DNA of 64,000 bases from Limoniibacter endophyticus (GCF_014652835.1 NZ_BMZO01000003.1:334076-398075); one strand, 5' to 3'; counted from the first letter of the stretch, positions 45,722-56,236 are shown. The notes: generated by a model not told the origin, from the sequence alone. A program made the numbers and translations.

Positions 45722-46825
45722 GTGGCGTTTCGACAAGCTTTGAACAAGGGAATTTTCGGCGTAGGAAAACTTGCAGCTCGCCTATATTATCACGATCGCA
45801 AGGTGCTCGCCGCCAAGTGGTTCAACAAGCCGGTCGAGAGTTCCAACATTGTCGAGACGCACGATGGACACCTGCACCACTCCGGAAATGTATATGCCAT
45901 TTTCCTAATATGGCAGCCGAGCGGTATTCCCTGGTATGTACGTAACGCGCTTAATGCACTGGCTGATACCGGTGTGAACGTCGTGCTTGTCATAAATCAT
46001 CCCATGACAGGCGACGATCTTGAAGAGGTGAAGCTGAAATCGAAGAAGATACTAATCCGAAACAATGCGGGCTTCGACATTGGCGGCTTCAAGGACGCTA
46101 CACTCTATTGCCTGGAAGAATTTCCGGAAGCTGATCGGGTCATATATCTGAATGACAGCACATATTTCTTCGAAAATGGTTTGGTCGACCTTTTCAAGCG
46201 TCTCGCGGATTCCAAGGCGGATGTTACCGGCGCATTTGAGAATTGGGAGATTAAATATCACATTCAGTCATTTTGCTTTTCGGTCCACGGCGATGTCTTT
46301 AGAGCGGAGTATTTTCGTGATTTCTGGATCAATTACCTGCTGATTGACTCGCGGCTCTGGGCCATAAAAGCGGGCGAGATCGGACTTTCCCGCGCGATAG
46401 TTCCGAAAGCCAGAACGATAGAGATACTTTACAGTCCGAATGACTTGCGGGCGCCGCTGGGGCGCCTTTCAAAAGAAGATTTGCTCGCCCTCTCACGATA
46501 TACTCCGGCGCCAACTCGCTTACGCATGTCCGATTTGTCCGAGATGAGTCCGCCTGAGATCATCGATAGCGTGATCGCTGCTATTGGACAGAGGTCTCAG
46601 ATCCACACGGGCGGTTTCTTGTATCGGAGATTCCTCGGTTGCCCTCTGATGAAGCGTGATCTTTTGTATCGTCTTCAGTTCACCAGCGATGAGATTGAGC
46701 AAGCTTTGCGGGAGATTGGTCACGAGGATCACCTTCCGCAAATCATGACGGATGTACGTCGCAAGGGCAGCCTGCTGCACCTGCCGTTTCTCAAAAAGCT
46801 ACAAGCCGCCAGCGGAATTATGTAG
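45722..46825 (+). CDS. Rhamnan synthesis F-family glycosyltransferase
   Basis: A 367-residue protein of the rhamnan synthesis F (RgpF) family, predicted to help assemble rhamnose-containing polysaccharide. Family blocks are VYAIFLIWQPSG, LIRNNAGFDIGGFKDA and VIYLNDSTYFFE, which carries the nucleotide-sugar type D-S motif. The GTG start has GGGAGAG 6 bases upstream. It stands convergent to the five-gene operon that starts with ugd and is separated from rfbA by it; they may nonetheless serve one polymer. Confidence 0.75.
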   Translation: MAFRQALNKGIFGVGKLAARLYYHDRKVLAAKWFNKPVESSNIVETHDGHLHHSGNVYAIFLIWQPSGIPWYVRNALNALADTGVNVVLVINHPMTGDDLEEVKLKSKKILIRNNAGFDIGGFKDATLYCLEEFPEADRVIYLNDSTYFFENGLVDLFKRLADSKADVTGAFENWEIKYHIQSFCFSVHGDVFRAEYFRDFWINYLLIDSRLWAIKAGEIGLSRAIVPKARTIEILYSPNDLRAPLGRLSKEDLLALSRYTPAPTRLRMSDLSEMSPPEIIDSVIAAIGQRSQIHTGGFLYRRFLGCPLMKRDLLYRLQFTSDEIEQALREIGHEDHLPQIMTDVRRKGSLLHLPFLKKLQAASGIM

Positions 46826-46865
46826 GAATTTCCTGTTGGCGCATCGTGTGTATAGAATACGAGGT

Positions 46866-47741
46866 TTAATGACTCTTGAGGGCAAGTTGTTTTTGAGCGA
46901 CACGATTAGCAAGGTAGAAAAGAAGATCGCCTATAGTTGTTACTAATCGGCCCAATAGAGCCGCTTTCAGGACAATTGGTGCCGGGGCTACTTCTGCCAG
47001 AAATAGCACTATCGCAGCTTCTCTGACGCCGAGACCGGCTGGAGCGCCTGGTGTCAGTAAGCCGATCAACCAGGCTACGCTAAAGCCGCCTGCGATGACA
47101 AAAAACTGGTCCCAACTGCTCACGGTGCCGCCGGCCAGCAGGTAGACTCCGACGAATATCGAACTCGACGTTAATACCTGTGTCCAGTAACCCAGGCCAG
47201 ACTTCGATAAGGCAGCGGGTTTCAGTAGTGCCGTCACTATGAGGCCAATGGAAATCGTAAGCAGACAAAGCAACAGGGATACTTCTCTTGAGATCCAAGC
47301 GAAGTAGGTGGGCAGAACGGTAGGAGCATAGGACGCGGCAGCTAAAGTCAGGAAAAACACTTCGATGAGCGAGCTCAAGGCAAGCTTCTTTTGCGGGATG
47401 CCTACGGCAGCACCCATAGCTTGGCGTCCTGCAAACTGAAAGATGTTGCCTGGGAGGTATTTCCCCAGTTGGGTCACGGCATATACATTAAGTGTCCATT
47501 TGAATTCTTGAGGATACTCAAGATATTTAAGGGAGAAGTGCCACCCTGCCGTTAGCGAGAGGTTCGCCAAGCCATAGAGCAGGCAAAGACCGAGCAAGGC
47601 GGCAGTGTTGGCGATACCCCAATTTTGAAAATCGAGCTCCGACTGATATTGGAATAATTTGTAGGCAAGAAATAGAACACCGAGTAATCCAAGGATTTGT
47701 CCGACTCGGTTCAACCACTGCGCCCGGGATATCTTACTCAA
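46866..47741 (-). CDS. UPF0104 flippase-like membrane protein
   Basis: A 291-residue eight-helix protein of the LPG_synthase_TM family. The block LGKYLPGNIFQFAGRQAMG and the late TPGAPAGLGVREAAIVLFL segment match the family. The start is probably the TTG at 47741. It is the last gene of the ugd operon, 10 bases after the methyltransferase. Some relatives move lipid-linked sugars across the membrane; here that would fit the nearby Dpm-type transferase and YfhO-like protein. Confidence 0.75.
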   Translation of the reverse strand: MSKISRAQWLNRVGQILGLLGVLFLAYKLFQYQSELDFQNWGIANTAALLGLCLLYGLANLSLTAGWHFSLKYLEYPQEFKWTLNVYAVTQLGKYLPGNIFQFAGRQAMGAAVGIPQKKLALSSLIEVFFLTLAAASYAPTVLPTYFAWISREVSLLLCLLTISIGLIVTALLKPAALSKSGLGYWTQVLTSSSIFVGVYLLAGGTVSSWDQFFVIAGGFSVAWLIGLLTPGAPAGLGVREAAIVLFLAEVAPAPIVLKAALLGRLVTTIGDLLFYLANRVAQKQLALKSH

Positions 47742-47751
47742 GATGATCTCT

Positions 47752-48402
47752 TTACTTATGACTTTTTTGAGGGCGACAGTGAACCATTGTCCAGGGTAAA
47801 GGGGTCTTTACCGAGACAACATCAAAGTATCTGCTGGCAAGCCGCTGGATGCCGCGGGTGGACCAGTGATTGATATGTCCGGGTGTGTTGCCAAAATCCG
47901 ATAGATATTTCCCACGTGCCATGTTCAGAAGGCGCCACAGGGGTTCTCTCGGCACAGATATGATCAAGTCTTTACGCACGATCTTTTGTAACGCCTGGAG
48001 TGCGCGGTCTGGATCATCGACATGCTCCATCACCTCGCAACATACGACCAGATCAGCGCTGTCGGCGATGGAATCCACGTCATATATACTACGGACTTCG
48101 AACATTTTCGGGTCAAGACCCCGCGCTTTTGCATTGCCTCGAGCCATCTCGATCACGTCGCTCGAGAAGTCGGTTCCTTTGACCTGTGTTCCTCTCTGCG
48201 CCCAAGTCATCGCCCAATAGCCTTCGCCGCATCCAACTTCGTGAATCGTTTGTGGTGCTGCTTCGCTGACGAAGTCGGAGAGGGCTCCATCGAAGCCTGC
48301 CATCATCCATTTAACGAGCGGGTTATTTGAGCCATACTTGTCGAAAGTATTACCAATTACGACGCCCTCTTCGGAGCGACCGCCTGCAACTTTGATAGAC
48401 AT
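47752..48402 (-). CDS. Class I SAM-dependent methyltransferase
   Basis: A 216-residue class I methyltransferase. Motif I (HEVGCGEGYWAMTWA) and the motif-II region (SADLVVCCEVMEHVDDPDRAL) are clear. AAGGA is 7 bases before the ATG. It lies in the ugd operon, 10 bases from each neighbour, so it may methylate a sugar or the lipid-linked intermediate. The substrate is not known. Confidence 0.85.
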   Translation of the reverse strand: MSIKVAGGRSEEGVVIGNTFDKYGSNNPLVKWMMAGFDGALSDFVSEAAPQTIHEVGCGEGYWAMTWAQRGTQVKGTDFSSDVIEMARGNAKARGLDPKMFEVRSIYDVDSIADSADLVVCCEVMEHVDDPDRALQALQKIVRKDLIISVPREPLWRLLNMARGKYLSDFGNTPGHINHWSTRGIQRLASRYFDVVSVKTPLPWTMVHCRPQKSHK

Positions 48403-48412
48403 TCTGGTTTCC

Positions 48413-49405
48413 TTATTTGGAGGTGCCTACCGGCGACTTTCCTGAGTAGCCATCGATATGTTCAGCTTTGGAAGAAAGAGCGCGTCGTTGTGTCGTGCGG
48501 ATTTCTTCCAGAAGTCGTCTATTCGCTGCGATAACGTCTGCCAAAAAGGCAGTAACGAATGTCTGGAAGCCCATGAGCATCAGAACCGCCGCCAATATCA
48601 GAGACTGGATATGTCCGTCTCCTTGCCCCATAAGCCAATATACAAGAAAACGGAAGCCGATTAACACGCCTGTGCCGAACAGGAACACTGCAAGAGTCCC
48701 GAAGACACGAGCGGGCCTATAGATGACGAAAATCCGCACCATCGTCATGACGGATTTGCGAATATACGCCGGGATACTCTTGAACAGACGGGATGGCCGG
48801 AGATCTTCGTTGACGGAAACGGGAACGTTTACAATTTTAAGATTTTTCTGTCCGGCCTGGATGATCGTCTCTAAAGTATATGTGTAGTTATTGAAGACAA
48901 CTAAGCTTTCTGCCGCTTGACGAGAGATAGCTCTAAAGCCGCTGGGAGCATCCTGGACATCCGTGCTGCTCACGGTTCGTACGACCCAACTTCCAAGTTT
49001 CTGAAGAGCTTTTTTAACCGGGGAGAAATGATCGATCGTGGTAATGGGGCGCGCACCGATGACCATATCGGCTTCGTCCATCAGAATTGGCGCTGTCAAT
49101 GCCGGAATATCTCCTGCATTATATTGGTTATCAGCGTCTGTATTGACAATGACGTCTGCTCCAAGTCGCAGGCATGCATCGATGCCGGTCATGAAGGCGT
49201 GGGCGAGCCCCCTATTGCGGGTGTGCCTGACGACGTGATCGGCTCCATGCGCCCGTGCGACGTCCGCAGTATTATCGCTACTGCCGTCGTCAATGATGAG
49301 CCACTCGACAACATCAAAGCCTGGAACTTCTCTCGGCAGTGCGTCCAGCGCAATGCCAAGTGTCTCCGCCTCATTCAGACAGGGAACCTGTATAATGAGT
49401 TTCAT
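48413..49405 (-). CDS. Dolichol-phosphate mannosyltransferase-type GT2 glycosyltransferase
   Basis: A 330-residue GT2 glycosyltransferase of the Dpm1/CsbB type, which loads a sugar on polyprenyl phosphate at the cytoplasmic face. VPCLNEAETLGIAL, the donor-site IIDDGSSDNT and VNTDADNQY (D-x-D) motifs are clear, and two C-terminal helices (about 235-300) anchor it. The sugar is unknown; glucuronate is possible because ugd heads the operon. It lies next to a YfhO-like protein, the usual partner of CsbB. Confidence 0.85.
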   Translation of the reverse strand: MKLIIQVPCLNEAETLGIALDALPREVPGFDVVEWLIIDDGSSDNTADVARAHGADHVVRHTRNRGLAHAFMTGIDACLRLGADVIVNTDADNQYNAGDIPALTAPILMDEADMVIGARPITTIDHFSPVKKALQKLGSWVVRTVSSTDVQDAPSGFRAISRQAAESLVVFNNYTYTLETIIQAGQKNLKIVNVPVSVNEDLRPSRLFKSIPAYIRKSVMTMVRIFVIYRPARVFGTLAVFLFGTGVLIGFRFLVYWLMGQGDGHIQSLILAAVLMLMGFQTFVTAFLADVIAANRRLLEEIRTTQRRALSSKAEHIDGYSGKSPVGTSK

Positions 49406-49469
49406 TCTATTGTATCCTTGTCTGGTAGGCAGTGTGGGCCGAGCTTCAACATGAAGACTAAGCGTAGGG

Positions 49470-51932
49470 TCATGACGTCACCTTCTGTTCCAATCGACGC
49501 CCTATAAACAGTACTGCAAGCAAAACGCACAGGCCAATCAGGGGTAATCGAACAAAGGATCTCAGAACGCCGGCGTCATCGTAGTAGAGACGAATATGAG
49601 CACTACCTGAGACTTGTAGTGCGGGGAAGAGATCGAGGAACCGTTCCACCGATACGTTTTCGCCATCAATGGTACCTCGCCAGTTACTATCCGCCCTGAT
49701 GGGAAGGACAACCCATCCAGCCTTGTTACCCGTGTAGTGCAGGTAGATATCATCCGCGTGATACTCGGTCAAAGTGACGTTATCAAAATCGGGCAGGTCG
49801 GGATTACGTAGATCGTCCAGAAAATAGCTGCTGCCACTGACTGCCAAGTTCTCTACAAGAGTAATGCCGGGCTCCAGACTTCGGAGGTCAAAGCTGTTTG
49901 GCCATTCTCGTTCGAAAAGCAGGCTCATTTTAGGGATAAACTCACGCGATTGGCCGGACGTCGTGAAATGTTGCTCTTTTGGCGATTCGAAGCTCCACAC
50001 GCTCAATTTCTTTGAAGCCTCAAATGGAGGAAGAAGTTGAAGCGTGTACCGATACTCTCCCGCCGGAAGAAGAATGTCTTTGGCGAACCGGAAGGTTCCA
50101 GGCTTGTTGTCCTTGATCTCTTCAGCCGAAAGAAAGCTGCAAGCTATTTCCCTGGAGGAATCATGCAGGCAAAATCTCACTCTTCCGGGAGCTGTTGCTG
50201 CGGTATAAGTTGCGAACGTGAAAGTTGCCCCACTGATTGCTCTTTTCTCCTCTAATAGTATGACCCCGTCGAGACCATTCTGATCAATAAGTGGAGAGGG
50301 ACGATGCCCATGACCGTCGCTAAGGTACGCGATGCCTTGTCTGCATCTGTCCGAGATAAGCACATACCTGACTCCTACGTAAGTGAGGGCAGGAAGAGTG
50401 GGTGTTATATTTTCACACGCTAATGATGACGCTGTCGACGTTGAACGAAAGTTCGTGGCAAGTTCCAGCATTAATAATTCTTGACTATTTGTACGAAAAC
50501 CGTGCCCAAAAAATTCCGGAACAAAGTAATTAGATATAGTCCCCGATATAATATACGAATTATCCGCTAAAACGCTTTGAACTGGAATAAGTTTGCTACG
50601 AATGTGAGAGATCGTTGGCGTCTCTGGAAGGTACGCCTGCAGCTCTGGTTTCGCGTTCATTTGCGCAAAATTACCATGCAATTGAAATGCCGCGAGCGCC
50701 ACGGCGCCAATGCTCACGATCTTCGCGAGAGGCCGAGAGATGATATTGCTTATGTATGCGAGAGCCGAGGCAGAAAGCATTGCCAATGCGAGTCCGATCA
50801 GGGCACTCCCACGCGACCACACATTGTTGTCGAATCCTGGTAGCGCCCTCACGAGATCACGCGGAAGGACGCCAAACACGACAAGAGTTACAATAACTAA
50901 AAGAACTAAAGAGAATATCGTGTACCGCTCGCGACGGAACACGGCGATCGCGATTCCAAATAAGGCAAGGCCAGTGGCTATATAACTCGTTGAAACCGTG
51001 CGTTCGACTCCCACTTTTTTCGAGAAGTCAAAACCTAGCAAGTTTATGACATCGCTGGGGGCAAAGACAGTGCCCCCAGAGCGATGCGAGATATCCGTCG
51101 TCTTAAGGAGGGCGAGCATCTGCAATACACCTGGCAGTGCAATGATCGCCCCGCAACATGCCGCAAGAAAGAGACATGCTGCGCGAGAAAATATGATAAT
51201 TCGAGAATCGCCGTTTTTGAGCTGTCCGATGAGTATCGTGCTGGCCAGAAGAGCGGCAGCGAGTGCCCCCCATTCTGCCACGAACGGAAAGCCTCCATAT
51301 GCAAGGAGAGCTATGCTGCCGGATACAAGGGCAAGCCAACGCACTCGCCCGGTTTCAAGATAAGCACAAATACCCAAAAGCACCCATGGAATAAGCGCGC
51401 TGGTGGTGACGTGCGGCCAGTGGGCCCAGGCTATATTGAAACCGCAGAAGGCATAGGTAATTCCGCCGAGCATCGCCGCAGTCCGGTGGCGAAACATCAC
51501 CAAGAGGAGGAGATATGTTCCAACACTTGCAATGATGAAATTCGCAGAACGTGCAAGTGTATAAGCGATCGCCTCGTTGGGGATGATCAGGAAGATGAGA
51601 AAAGGTATGCTCAACCCTTGTTCTGTCGGGTTCCATATACCGACACCACCGAGCTGATTGTACGGGTTCCATGCGGGCCAGTTTCCCGCTAGAATTTCCT
51701 GGCGGAAAAAGCGCCATTTGGGAAGATAATAATCCAAAACGTCGGAGCGCTCTGGATTAATGAGTGGCACCTTCATATCGAGATTTGACCAGCCTTTATA
51801 ATGAAGGAGCAGGTCCATTGGAGCGAGCGTGTGGGTGAAAGGGTTTACGCCGATTATCATTAATATAATTATAGTTAGAGCTGTGGCTCCTACTATAACG
51901 GGAAGTATTTTTTTATTACTTGCCTTATCCAA
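49470..51932 (-). CDS. YfhO-like GT-C family membrane protein
   Basis: An 820-residue membrane protein with about 12-14 helices in the first ~500 residues and a periplasmic C-terminal domain (about 530-790) plus a final helix. It belongs to the YfhO family of GT-C-type glycosyltransferases. The first loop (FTHTLAPMDLLLHYKGW...YYLPKWRFF) and the NPYNQLGGVG block are family-like. The likely start is TTG 51932, 19 bases after ugd; no ATG fits. In Gram-positive bacteria YfhO works with CsbB to decorate teichoic acid. Here it is likely to transfer a sugar to a surface glycan. Confidence 0.75.
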   Translation of the reverse strand: MDKASNKKILPVIVGATALTIIILMIIGVNPFTHTLAPMDLLLHYKGWSNLDMKVPLINPERSDVLDYYLPKWRFFRQEILAGNWPAWNPYNQLGGVGIWNPTEQGLSIPFLIFLIIPNEAIAYTLARSANFIIASVGTYLLLLVMFRHRTAAMLGGITYAFCGFNIAWAHWPHVTTSALIPWVLLGICAYLETGRVRWLALVSGSIALLAYGGFPFVAEWGALAAALLASTILIGQLKNGDSRIIIFSRAACLFLAACCGAIIALPGVLQMLALLKTTDISHRSGGTVFAPSDVINLLGFDFSKKVGVERTVSTSYIATGLALFGIAIAVFRRERYTIFSLVLLVIVTLVVFGVLPRDLVRALPGFDNNVWSRGSALIGLALAMLSASALAYISNIISRPLAKIVSIGAVALAAFQLHGNFAQMNAKPELQAYLPETPTISHIRSKLIPVQSVLADNSYIISGTISNYFVPEFFGHGFRTNSQELLMLELATNFRSTSTASSLACENITPTLPALTYVGVRYVLISDRCRQGIAYLSDGHGHRPSPLIDQNGLDGVILLEEKRAISGATFTFATYTAATAPGRVRFCLHDSSREIACSFLSAEEIKDNKPGTFRFAKDILLPAGEYRYTLQLLPPFEASKKLSVWSFESPKEQHFTTSGQSREFIPKMSLLFEREWPNSFDLRSLEPGITLVENLAVSGSSYFLDDLRNPDLPDFDNVTLTEYHADDIYLHYTGNKAGWVVLPIRADSNWRGTIDGENVSVERFLDLFPALQVSGSAHIRLYYDDAGVLRSFVRLPLIGLCVLLAVLFIGRRLEQKVTS

Positions 51933-51951
51933 GAGAATAACTTTCTAATAT

Positions 51952-53121
51952 TCAACTGTTCCCAAAAATATCCCGTGTGTATACTTTTTCACTCACGTCC
52001 CGCAATTCGTCGACGACGCGGTTGGCGACGATCAGGTCACAATCTCTCTTGAAACTGTTGAGATCGGTTTCGATCCGGGAGTGGAAAAAATGGGGTTCAT
52101 CTGCGAGCAAGGGTTCGTAAACTATAACCTCTACGCCCTTTGCCTTGAGCCGTTTCATGATGCCCTGGACGCTCGACTCTCGGAAATTGTCTGATTCTGC
52201 CTTCATCACCAGACGATGTATGCCAACCCTTCGGGGCTGACGTGCCAATATCTGTTCGGCAATGAAATCTTTGCGCGTGCTATTTGAGTCAATAATCGCA
52301 CGTATGAGATTCTGGGGGACGTCCCGGTAGTTCGAAAGAAGCTGCTTTGTATCCTTTGGCAGGCAATAACCGCCATAGCCAAAGGACGGATTGTTATATT
52401 GCGCTCCAATACGAGGATCGGAACAAACGCCTTCGATGATTTCTCGTGTATCCAGATCATGAGAAGCGGCATAGCTATCCAACTCATTGAAATATGCCAC
52501 GCGCATCGCAAGGTAGGTATTGGCAAAGAGCTTGATTGCCTCCGCTTCCGTCGGGCCGGTCAGCAGCACTTGCGTTGACTTATCATGCGCGCCGGCAAGA
52601 AGAAGATCAGCAAACTCTTGTCCACGTGAGGAGCGGTCGCCGACGATAATACGAGAAGGGTAGAGGTTGTCGTAAAGTGCTTTGCCTTCGCGAAGGAACT
52701 CAGGCGAGAAAATGATATTATTCTTTCCCATCTTCCGCGACAAATCCGCAGTGTACCCCACGGGTACCGTGGACTTGATTACTATAGTCGCCTGCGGGTT
52801 GATGCTGTGGACGGTGGAAATGACAGCCTCGATCGACCGGGTGTCGAACATTCCCGTGCTGGGATCGTAGTTGGTAGGCGTGGCCACGATGACGTATTGT
52901 GCATCCTGGTATGCCGTTTGTGGATCGACAGTTGCCGTTAGTGAAAGCTTTGGGTCCTGGATAAATTGTTGAAGATGCGTATCGATAATCGGCGATATCC
53001 GACGGTTTATCAGACCCACCTTCTCCGGCAGAACATCGATAGCTGTAACTTCATTGTGCTGAGAGAGAAGCGCGCTGTTGGAGAGGCCAACATATCCCAT
53101 CCCCGCCACTGCGATTTTCAT
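51952..53121 (-). CDS. ugd: UDP-glucose 6-dehydrogenase
   Basis: UDP-glucose dehydrogenase, 389 residues, oxidising UDP-glucose to UDP-glucuronate with two NAD+. The Rossmann [19 protein letters not shown] and catalytic loop [15 protein letters not shown] with Cys253 are intact. The length and sequence follow the short enterobacterial/Gram-positive type rather than the longer type usual in alphaproteobacteria, suggesting transfer. The start ATG 53121 has a G-run 4 bases upstream. It heads a five-gene operon and would supply glucuronate for it. Confidence 0.95.
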   Translation of the reverse strand: MKIAVAGMGYVGLSNSALLSQHNEVTAIDVLPEKVGLINRRISPIIDTHLQQFIQDPKLSLTATVDPQTAYQDAQYVIVATPTNYDPSTGMFDTRSIEAVISTVHSINPQATIVIKSTVPVGYTADLSRKMGKNNIIFSPEFLREGKALYDNLYPSRIIVGDRSSRGQEFADLLLAGAHDKSTQVLLTGPTEAEAIKLFANTYLAMRVAYFNELDSYAASHDLDTREIIEGVCSDPRIGAQYNNPSFGYGGYCLPKDTKQLLSNYRDVPQNLIRAIIDSNSTRKDFIAEQILARQPRRVGIHRLVMKAESDNFRESSVQGIMKRLKAKGVEVIVYEPLLADEPHFFHSRIETDLNSFKRDCDLIVANRVVDELRDVSEKVYTRDIFGNS

Positions 53122-53716
53122 AAAACCCCCCAACCAATATTATAAGGCATTTCAAATTTCTAGGCGCTATGAACAATCCGTTTGAGCAAGTCAAGTCTAG
53201 GTCGTAGTTGCAACGTAACGTTTTAACTAAAGCCCGTATTATATTTTCAACAGTCATTGTTCTGCGCCACGATGCAAATCAGGAACTGTGATCGTGATCT
53301 GTTCCTGGTTCCGGATAGAAAAGTAGCTGCTCCCACCGTTCGTCCGTCTGCTGGGGCCGCCTGGCCTGCCTTAAGATCAAACGAGGTGCATGTGCATGAG
53401 CGTTGCCATCTTGCATTCAGCTCATCGGCGAGGACCAATCCCGAGTGTATGTTACGAAAGTGCTAAAAATCTTGACTACAATGAGTCATTCAAATTGTCT
53501 GATTGTCCATTTAGGACACAATCATAAGCTTCTTGCTGAATCGACGAACGTTCTGCATCCCCAGTGTGTTGCCGGCCGTCACAATACCTTCGAGGCTGAA
53601 AGGAAACCAGTGCCGTATCAAACTGAGAGGAAATCTCGTCGACGCATTCTCCCGGATGGGCTTATGCATTTTCAGTGCGAACGTTCGACGAATCAACAAG
53701 ATCAAGGAGCGGCCTC
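53122..53716. other. 595-base divergent intergenic region (ugd / rfbA)
   Basis: Holds the promoters of both polysaccharide operons. I find no convincing gene: a 105-codon plus-strand frame (53403-53720) and shorter minus-strand frames show no family features. Small palindromes occur (for example AACGTAACGTT, near 53211-53223). A TTGACT (53472-53477) lies upstream of rfbA, but without a matching -10 box. Confidence 0.5.
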
Positions 53717-54595
53717 TTGAAAGGTATAGTACTTGCGGGTGGAAGCGGGACACGTCTGTATCCGGTGACAGTGCCGGTCTCAAAACAGCTTCTGCCGATA
53801 TATGACAAGCCTATGGTCTATTATCCCATCGGCGTTCTGATGATGGCTGGCATCAAAGAAATACTGCTCATCACGACTCCGCGGGATATGGAGGCCTTTA
53901 CCACTCTGCTGGGCGATGGCTCCAACTTCGGAATTTCGATAAGCTATGCTGTGCAGGAGCAGCCGAACGGACTCGCAGAGGCATTTATCATTGGTCGGCA
54001 GTTCGTCGGCGATGATTCTGTCGCACTCGTCCTCGGCGATAATATTTTCTATGGCGCCGGCCTTGCAGACCTCTGCACGGAAGCGCGTCTCCAGCCCGAC
54101 GGAGCAACTGTCTTCGCCTATTGGGTTGATGATCCGCAGCGCTACGGCGTGGTCGAATTCAATGCCAAGACCGGCGTCGCGCAATCGATCGAAGAGAAGC
54201 CGACGCAACCCAAATCTAACTGGGCAGTAACCGGCCTGTATTTCTACGACAACGACGTTTTGGATATCGCCGCAAGCATTAAGCCTTCTGCGCGCGGTGA
54301 GCTGGAAATAACCGATGTAAATAACGCTTATCTGGCCCAAGGAAAATTGCGGGTCGCGAAGCTTGGGCGGGGATATGCGTGGTTGGACACTGGCACCCAC
54401 GACAGCCTGCATGAGGCATCGTCTTATGTTCGGACTATCGAGAAACGTCAGGGCATAAAGATCATGTGTCTGGAGGAGATCGGTTATGAGCTTGGCTACG
54501 TTGATGACGAGCATATGGAGCGTCGAGCAGACGAGCTCGGGAAAACCGAATATGCAAACTATCTGCGCCGCGTAAAAGGAATGCCCCGTGTTTGA
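53717..54595 (+). CDS. rfbA: Glucose-1-phosphate thymidylyltransferase RfbA
   Basis: RfbA/RmlA, 292 residues, the first step to dTDP-L-rhamnose (Glc-1-P + dTTP to dTDP-glucose). The nucleotide loop [13 protein letters not shown] and [19 protein letters not shown] are conserved. The start is a TTG at 53717, with AAGGAG 7 bases upstream. An apparent GTG/ATG start further upstream adds non-family residues. It overlaps rfbC by 8 bases. Confidence 0.95.
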   Translation: MKGIVLAGGSGTRLYPVTVPVSKQLLPIYDKPMVYYPIGVLMMAGIKEILLITTPRDMEAFTTLLGDGSNFGISISYAVQEQPNGLAEAFIIGRQFVGDDSVALVLGDNIFYGAGLADLCTEARLQPDGATVFAYWVDDPQRYGVVEFNAKTGVAQSIEEKPTQPKSNWAVTGLYFYDNDVLDIAASIKPSARGELEITDVNNAYLAQGKLRVAKLGRGYAWLDTGTHDSLHEASSYVRTIEKRQGIKIMCLEEIGYELGYVDDEHMERRADELGKTEYANYLRRVKGMPRV

Positions 54596-55142
54596 AATTC
54601 GATCGCTGGAGATCAAGGACGTCAAGGAGATCATTCCGGAAAAATTCGGCGACGATCGCGGCTTCTTTTCCGAGACCTATAATCAGGAATCATTCAAGGC
54701 GCTCGGCGTCGATCTCCAGTTTGTTCAGGACAATCACTCGCTCTCCGCCGAAATCGGAGTGCTCCGGGGGCTTCACTATCAGCTTCCTCCAAAGGCGCAG
54801 GACAAGCTCGTTCGCGTGGTAAAGGGAGCTATATACGACGTTGCTGTTGATATAAGGCGCTCGTCTCCGACCTACGGAAAATGGGTGGGTCTGGAAGTAT
54901 CAGCGGCAAAATGGAACCAAATTCTTGTGCCAAAGGGCTTCGCGCATGGCTTCGTCACTTTGGAGCCGGGGACCGAGGTCGTCTATAAGGTCAGTGATCT
55001 GTATTCCCCGGAACTAGATCGAAATATTCGCTACGACGATCCGAGTATCGCGATCTCGTGGCCCGATCTCGGCAGTGCTTTCAAGCTGTCGGAAAAGGAT
55101 CGGAAGGCTCCGGGTTTCGGTGACGCCGAAACGTTCGAGTAA
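54588..55142 (+). CDS. rfbC: dTDP-4-dehydrorhamnose 3,5-epimerase RfbC
   Basis: RfbC/RmlC, 184 residues, epimerises dTDP-4-keto-6-deoxyglucose at C3 and C5. The cupin fold with the catalytic His63 (LRGLHYQ) and the [20 protein letters not shown] block are intact. The GTG start at 54588 has AAGGA 8 bases upstream and overlaps rfbA by 8 bases. Confidence 0.95.
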   Translation: MFEIRSLEIKDVKEIIPEKFGDDRGFFSETYNQESFKALGVDLQFVQDNHSLSAEIGVLRGLHYQLPPKAQDKLVRVVKGAIYDVAVDIRRSSPTYGKWVGLEVSAAKWNQILVPKGFAHGFVTLEPGTEVVYKVSDLYSPELDRNIRYDDPSIAISWPDLGSAFKLSEKDRKAPGFGDAETFE

Positions 55143-55180
55143 TACGATTGAGCGAACCAAATTTGATGTCGGAGAATGAA

Positions 55181-56236
55181 ATGAAAGTTTTGGTCACTGG
55201 AGGAGCTGGTTTTATCGGTTCCGCTGTCGTGAGGCATCTGGTTTCCCGGCCTTCGGTAAATGTCATAAACGTCGACAAGCTAACCTATGCAGGCAACCTC
55301 GCCTCGGTGGGCTCTGCTTCAGAGCGTCCCAACTATAAGTTTTATCAGGCCGACATCTGTGATGAACAAGCGATGCTGGATATGATGCACGCGGAGAAGA
55401 TCACGCACATCATGCATCTTGCAGCGGAGAGCCACGTCGACCGATCAATCGACGGTCCCGCAGCATTTATCGAAACCAACATCGTGGGCACGTTTCGTCT
55501 CCTGAATGCCGCTCTGTGCTACTGGAGGACGCTGGCGCCCGAGATGCAGGCGGCATTTCGGTTCCATCACATATCGACAGATGAAGTGTTTGGAGACCTT
55601 CCATTCGACAGCGGCGTGTTCACGGAAGAGACACCGTATAATCCGTCTTCTCCCTATTCGGCCTCCAAGGCGGCGTCCGATCACCTCGTGAGAGCGTGGT
55701 TCGAGACCTATAAGCTGCCGGTGGTTCTCTCCAATTGCTCCAACAACTATGGCCCTTTTCATTTTCCCGAGAAGCTCATCCCCCTCGTGATATTGAACGC
55801 TCTCCATGAAAAACCTCTCCCAGTTTACGGAAAGGGCGCAAACATTCGCGACTGGCTTTATGTCGAGGATCACGCTCGGGCCCTCGAGTGCGTACTGACC
55901 AAGGGAAAAACGGGCGAAAGCTATAATATTGGTGGGCGGGCTGAACGGACTAATCTTCAGGTTGTCGAGGCCATCTGTGCTATTCTTGACCGTAAGCGTC
56001 CGAGAGGCCAGGGCAGCTATCGTGATCTCATTCACTTTGTGACTGATCGCCCCGGACACGACAGACGTTATGCAATTGATCCGACCAAGATCGAAAGCGA
56101 GCTGGGCTGGAGCGCTGAAGAAACGTTTGAAACCGGGCTGGAGAAGACAATCGACTGGTACTTGGCGAATGAGGCCTGGTGGCGCCCGATCCGGGACAAG
56201 GCCTATGCGGGAGAGCGACTGGGGCAGGTGGCGTGA
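55181..56236 (+). CDS. rfbB: dTDP-glucose 4,6-dehydratase RfbB
   Basis: RfbB/RmlB, 351 residues, converts dTDP-glucose to the 4-keto-6-deoxy intermediate. The Rossmann [31 protein letters not shown] and YSASK (Tyr-x3-Lys) motifs are intact. Start ATG 55181 is preferred over two upstream starts because GGAG lies 7 bases before it. The stop shares one base with the rfbD start. Confidence 0.95.
   Translation: MKVLVTGGAGFIGSAVVRHLVSRPSVNVINVDKLTYAGNLASVGSASERPNYKFYQADICDEQAMLDMMHAEKITHIMHLAAESHVDRSIDGPAAFIETNIVGTFRLLNAALCYWRTLAPEMQAAFRFHHISTDEVFGDLPFDSGVFTEETPYNPSSPYSASKAASDHLVRAWFETYKLPVVLSNCSNNYGPFHFPEKLIPLVILNALHEKPLPVYGKGANIRDWLYVEDHARALECVLTKGKTGESYNIGGRAERTNLQVVEAICAILDRKRPRGQGSYRDLIHFVTDRPGHDRRYAIDPTKIESELGWSAEETFETGLEKTIDWYLANEAWWRPIRDKAYAGERLGQVA

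Noticed and set aside
53403..53720. Open frame of 105 codons upstream of rfbA
   Set aside because: No family features, high in Arg/Gln/His, and it overlaps the true TTG start of rfbA.
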